DNA from: Mucilaginibacter sp.
GTDB lineage: Bacteria > Bacteroidota > Bacteroidia > Sphingobacteriales > Sphingobacteriaceae
Reading direction: 5' to 3'
Assembly (NCBI RefSeq): GCF_025362475.1
Contig: NZ_JANYGH010000072.1
Span: 1-64,000 of the forward strand
DNA length: 64,000 bases
The position numbers and the translations under genes were made by a program. Below the pieces are notes generated by a model. The model made no database searches and had not been told where the DNA came from. It worked only from the letters and a program-made list of their open reading frames with translations. Shown here in pieces: positions 60,620 through 64,000 of this stretch (positions within the stretch are counted from its first letter, which is position 1; each line of letters starts with the position of its first letter).

Positions 60620-62017
60620 CTATGGTTTTAAATAAGGATCAAGTTGCTTGTATTTAATAAATTCGGCTCGGTAAGTTGGTACGGATGTCTCCATCGTCCA
60701 TTGTAAAACGCCTTTACTGTTAGCCAAAACTATAATGTGCCTTTTTGAGCAGCACACTAAAGTTGTTGTATCGTTAATCATGTATGCGCTGCCCATACGG
60801 CCGTTAAAAATCTCCTTAGGCAGTTGAAAATGCATCGCTATTTTTGAACTTTTGCCCTGCTCATCAATTTTCATGGCAAACACACCCGACTGGTGTTTCT
60901 CAACGCCGTTATCAAAAAACATTAAATTTCCCTGGGGATTGATATGCGCGGCATGTGCCTGGGTAAAATTGCATTCGGCAGGCATAGCTATGGTGCCACC
61001 CTTGCCAAATTTATAGATCACCTTACCGGTTTTTGAATCAATTTTCCAGATCTGGCCGTTGTTGTAGAACGACATCAGGTAGTTGCCATCGGTATCATAG
61101 TTTAAACTGTTGGCGTGCATCCAGTCTTTTTTTGTTTTAAGCAGATGTGGATCTTTCAAAGGATCCATTACATCAAACACACTCCATTTCCATACCTGCT
61201 TACCGGTTTTATCCATCACTATAATGCCATCGCCGTTTACCGTATCCTTTTTGCCGCCACCAATGGAACCCAGATCCATTATTTTTTGATCTACAAACAA
61301 GGTTACCAGCTGGCCTTTATCATTCTTTAATATCTCGTGATGGATGGTTTGCTTAAAATCACCCTGACCTTTTTTCAGATGCAGCAGCGTATCGCCCAGT
61401 AAATTAATTTCCAGTATCTCGCTGCCATAGCTGGTAGGCTCGTCATTTCTGCCTAAAATAGAAAGCAGGGTGTTATCCTTTGTAAAATGAAGCACTTTAA
61501 AGCCCAGCCTATCAATCATATGATACCACTTAATTTGCCCCTGGTAGTCAACCAAATAAGCCACGCCCGGTGCGAAGCGTTTGTTGATGAGCATTAAACC
61601 ATTTTTAAACTCTGCAGGCAGCGGTACTTTAGGCAAGCTTTTAGCGTTAAACTGATCCTGTAAAAACAATTGCAGCTCATGCGATTTAAAAGTATATACT
61701 TTGCTTATACTTTTAACATCGTTATGGCTGGTAACAATATCATAAGCGTAATTTGTATTGGGTATGATATTGCAAAGTACAAGCGAATGTGAAACTGCAT
61801 TTTTCGACAGAACCGACCTGAATTTTTTGTCAGTTTTATCAGCCCAATACTCCACATACACATCGGCGGGCCCGGTTGTGGTTACATCAACCTGAATTTT
61901 TAATTCATTATTGTTGTGCAAGCCAACATGTATCTCCTTAACAAAATTGCTGTTTGAACAACCTGTAAAAATTGCCCCGACAATCAATATTGCTATACAC
62001 ACAAACCTATACTTCAT
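60620..62017 (-). CDS. Arylsulfotransferase (ASST)-like lipoprotein
   Basis: 465 residues from ATG 62015-62017, which starts a lipoprotein signal (MKYRFVCIAILIVGAIFTGC); a longer reading adds 17 residues with no signal character. The six-bladed ASST propeller is marked by three His blocks: IHHEILKNDKGQLVTLF, DWMHANSLNYDTDGNYLMSF and TQAHAAHINPQGNLMFFDNG. ASST enzymes move sulfate from one phenolic ester to another without PAPS. It lies between SusD and the TsdA-like cytochrome. Whether the catalytic His is kept cannot be settled by eye. Confidence 0.82.
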   Translation of the reverse strand: MKYRFVCIAILIVGAIFTGCSNSNFVKEIHVGLHNNNELKIQVDVTTTGPADVYVEYWADKTDKKFRSVLSKNAVSHSLVLCNIIPNTNYAYDIVTSHNDVKSISKVYTFKSHELQLFLQDQFNAKSLPKVPLPAEFKNGLMLINKRFAPGVAYLVDYQGQIKWYHMIDRLGFKVLHFTKDNTLLSILGRNDEPTSYGSEILEINLLGDTLLHLKKGQGDFKQTIHHEILKNDKGQLVTLFVDQKIMDLGSIGGGKKDTVNGDGIIVMDKTGKQVWKWSVFDVMDPLKDPHLLKTKKDWMHANSLNYDTDGNYLMSFYNNGQIWKIDSKTGKVIYKFGKGGTIAMPAECNFTQAHAAHINPQGNLMFFDNGVEKHQSGVFAMKIDEQGKSSKIAMHFQLPKEIFNGRMGSAYMINDTTTLVCCSKRHIIVLANSKGVLQWTMETSVPTYRAEFIKYKQLDPYLKP

Positions 62018-62056
62018 TATACACCGGCTTTTAATGTTCATTACTTTAAATGGTAA

Positions 62057-62090
62057 AAGAATATACAACCTTTACAGGCTGTATATTCTT
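62057..62090 (-). promoter_or_regulatory. Intercistronic hairpin between SusD and ASST-like genes
   Basis: AAGAATATACA (62057-62067) pairs with TGTATATTCTT (62080-62090). On the minus strand TTTTACC follows. It may reduce expression of the downstream enzymes relative to SusC/SusD. Confidence 0.5.
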
Positions 62091-62115
62091 GTTGCTGGAT
62101 ATAAGCTAACAATAC

Positions 62116-63630
62116 TTATTGCCTGCCCGCATTACTTAAATTAGGGTTAATATTAACCTGGTTTAAAGGATAAGGGAAATACTGATCACGAGGCATAACC
62201 ACCGTTTGCGTTTGGCTGGTTCTTTTAAGATAGCCATTTACTACCTCGGCATATTTACCAAACCTCATCAAATCAGCACGTCTTTTGCCTTCGTAATATA
62301 ACTCCCAGCCACGTTCCTGTAAAAGTGCATCGCGTAATGTTGCCTGTGTAAAAGCGCTTTGTACCAGCAATTTAGCATGCGATCTTGCTTTTACCAGGTT
62401 TATTAATGAAATGCTTTCGGCATTGGGGCCGTTAAGTTCGTTTAGTGCCTCTGCTCTGCTTAATAATACATCGGCATACCGCAAAATATCAACACTGTGG
62501 CCATCATAATAAGTATTTGCGCCATTTGGATCGGCATATTTCATGGTTGCCACATCGGGCATGTATAAAATACCTGCCGGTGGCGTAGCACCCAAAGTTG
62601 GTGCTTGTTTGTGGGTTAAACCATCAACACCAGCATACTCTGTAAAGAACATTTTTTTACGATCGTCCTGATCATCGTAGCTGTTGTAAAAATCCCAGGT
62701 TACGGCGTAATACTGCCACCTATCGGTTAATACAGGGTGATCAAGCGGGCCAAAGTGGTTTAATAATTCGGTACCATTAACGTTGGCATCGCTCAATACC
62801 GAAAAGATATTTTCTGAACACCATTTGTTATCTTCCTTAAATAAGCCTGCATAGGTTGGAAATAACTGGTAAACGTTAAGATCCATAACCTGCTTGGTCA
62901 GGTCGGCCGCTTTTTGCCATTGATGCTGGCGTAAATATAATTTAGCCAATAAAGTCATGGCTGCTCCCTTTGTAGCACGGCCAACATCATTTGTAGCGTA
63001 AATTTTATTGCTTTTATAGTCAACAGGCAAAGTGTTTATGGCCGCTTCCAGGTCAGATATTAAAAGGGCATCTATCTGCGCAACAGGTGTAACCGGTGGC
63101 TGGCTGGTATATTTAGGATTAGCCACATCTTTTTCTGTAACTAATACTACAGGTCCCCAGGCATCTGTAAGATCCAGATAGGCAATAGCGCGCAAAAATT
63201 TCATTTCGGACAGGAACTGATTTTTCGAATCAGCTCCAATTGTTGTCATAGCCGAAACATTATATATTGCGTTGTTCGCATCAGCTATCAGCTTGTAAAT
63301 CTGTTTCCAATCCTCAGCTAATAACCCATTTGCCGAGTTCCATTGAACCAGTGAAAGCTGGCCTGGGTCACCACTGTAGCTACAGTGACCTACATCGGTA
63401 GTTAAATCCGTAAGTGCAAAGTGCCTTACCGTCCAATAGTCAAAGTTATCGCCAACAGCCGGGCCTTTCAGACGCGCATAAACTGCATTTACCGCAGCTA
63501 TCGCATCAGACTGTGTACGGAAAGCATTGATACTGGTTAAACTGCTATATACCTTTGGGTCGAGATTTTTATTACAGGATAACTGCAAAAACATCGCCGC
63601 TACGATCAGGATAATATTATATTTTTTCAT
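62116..63630 (-). CDS. SusD/RagB-family nutrient-binding lipoprotein (second locus)
   Basis: 504 residues with a lipobox MFLQLSC. The N-terminus NKNLDPKVYSSLTSINAFRT and the blocks FLSEMKFLRAIAYLDLTDAW, VDILRYADVLLSRAEALNEL and LLQERGWELYYEGKRRADLM are classic RagB/SusD (different subgroup from the first locus). It lies 42 nt downstream of the SusC that runs off the window. It starts the intact part of the second PUL. Confidence 0.95.
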   Translation of the reverse strand: MKKYNIILIVAAMFLQLSCNKNLDPKVYSSLTSINAFRTQSDAIAAVNAVYARLKGPAVGDNFDYWTVRHFALTDLTTDVGHCSYSGDPGQLSLVQWNSANGLLAEDWKQIYKLIADANNAIYNVSAMTTIGADSKNQFLSEMKFLRAIAYLDLTDAWGPVVLVTEKDVANPKYTSQPPVTPVAQIDALLISDLEAAINTLPVDYKSNKIYATNDVGRATKGAAMTLLAKLYLRQHQWQKAADLTKQVMDLNVYQLFPTYAGLFKEDNKWCSENIFSVLSDANVNGTELLNHFGPLDHPVLTDRWQYYAVTWDFYNSYDDQDDRKKMFFTEYAGVDGLTHKQAPTLGATPPAGILYMPDVATMKYADPNGANTYYDGHSVDILRYADVLLSRAEALNELNGPNAESISLINLVKARSHAKLLVQSAFTQATLRDALLQERGWELYYEGKRRADLMRFGKYAEVVNGYLKRTSQTQTVVMPRDQYFPYPLNQVNINPNLSNAGRQ

Positions 63631-63672
63631 TTGCTTTAATTTTATGTTGATCCGCTAAGGGATGCTTATTTA

Positions 63673-64000
63673 TTAGTGAACAGATACTTTAATACCAAAT
63701 GCGAAGGTTCTGAATGCGGGGAAAGAGTTAAAATCCAATCCGCCTGATGTATTCCCAGTGTGAACGTTCACCTCAGGATCGGTACCTTTATAATTGGTTA
63801 CGGTAATCAGGTTCTGCGCTTCGGCATAAATCCTTATCCCCTGTACAATTTTAATGTTCTGGAATAATGATGAAGGGAAGCTATAACCCAATGAAACTGA
63901 TTTTAAGCGGGCATAAGAAGCATTTTCAACAAAACGGGAGTTCACATAACCACCATAAGTGCTCAGGAAATAGCCTTCTCGCGGGATATCTGTATTTTCG
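63673..64000 (-). CDS. SusC/RagA TonB-dependent receptor, C-terminal part only
   Basis: The gene continues past the window end. The visible frame has no start codon of its own (a GTG at 63945 is internal): TYGGYVNSRFVENASYARLK, then SVSLGYSFPSSLFQNIKIVQ and GIRIYAEAQNLITVTNYKGT, and the C-terminus FGIKVSVH. These are standard SusC C-terminal barrel blocks. It is partner of the SusD encoded 42 nt downstream. Confidence 0.93.
   Translation of the reverse strand, partial: ENTDIPREGYFLSTYGGYVNSRFVENASYARLKSVSLGYSFPSSLFQNIKIVQGIRIYAEAQNLITVTNYKGTDPEVNVHTGNTSGGLDFNSFPAFRTFAFGIKVSVH

Overview
The window looks like a chromosome segment from a Bacteroidota bacterium, most likely a Sphingobacteriaceae member close to Mucilaginibacter or Pedobacter. 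The support is two SusC/SusD pairs, a FecI/FecR-type sigma/anti-sigma pair, FG-GAP/ASPIC proteins, DUF4468, DUF5107, PepSY-like lipoproteins, TTTG/TAnnTTTG-like promoter pieces and almost no Shine-Dalgarno signals. The genus is inference. No tRNA, rRNA, CRISPR array, transposase or phage gene was seen.

Layout. (1) 1-3.3 kb: a dispersed palindromic repeat, then three ThuA-like secreted proteins and a DUF4468 protein in two divergent units. (2) 3.4-12.5 kb: a membrane one-component regulator (propeller, Y_Y_Y, HTH), a redoxin-thioredoxin gene broken by an in-frame TAG, a GH9 enzyme and a two-domain pectate-lyase-like protein. (3) 13.0-18.2 kb: a complete, self-contained mannose-family PTS (EIIA, EIIB, fused EIIC-EIID, EI, HPr) ending in a NagB-like amino-sugar-phosphate deaminase and closed by a long hairpin terminator. 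(4) 18.3-23.9 kb: an S9 prolyl oligopeptidase, an NTF2-like protein, a LytS/LytTR two-component pair and a degenerate receiver protein. (5) 24.0-30.6 kb: a tightly coupled six-gene operon of PqqD-like protein, ATP-grasp enzyme, fold-III PLP decarboxylase, urea-transporter/M23 fusion, TPR-beta-barrel protein and TPR protein. (6) 30.8-32.9 kb: a pepsin-like lipoprotein and a three-repeat PepSY-like lipoprotein. (7) 33.0-53.2 kb: a polysaccharide utilisation locus with GH29, GH2 and a cytochrome c/FG-GAP protein on the minus strand, facing sigma factor, FecR, SusC (with STN domain), SusD, CRTAC1-like protein, haloperoxidase/PAP2-like protein and GH3 on the plus strand. (8) 53.3-64 kb: a second, convergent minus-strand SusC/SusD locus with an arylsulfotransferase-like lipoprotein, a TsdA-like dihaem cytochrome, a GH123-like protein and a DUF5107-TPR protein. 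Its SusC gene runs off the window.

How it fits together. Most of the window serves capture and breakdown of complex glycans. SusC/SusD import oligosaccharides at the outer membrane, GH2/GH3/GH9/GH29/GH123-like enzymes trim them, the STN-SusC/FecR/sigma chain probably senses substrate, and the PTS plus NagB-like enzyme could feed an amino sugar into glycolysis. A direct-repeat motif (CTAC-N7-CTAC, 11 of 15 positions identical in four intergenic copies) ties the ThuA genes, the membrane regulator, the pectate-lyase-like gene and the PTS operon into a possible regulon.

The best candidate for an undescribed system is region 5. A PqqD-like peptide-binding protein sits beside an ATP-grasp enzyme and a decarboxylase whose own N-terminal extension resembles a RiPP leader (YxxPxI). 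No radical SAM enzyme or separate precursor peptide gene is visible there, and the operon continues into envelope proteins.
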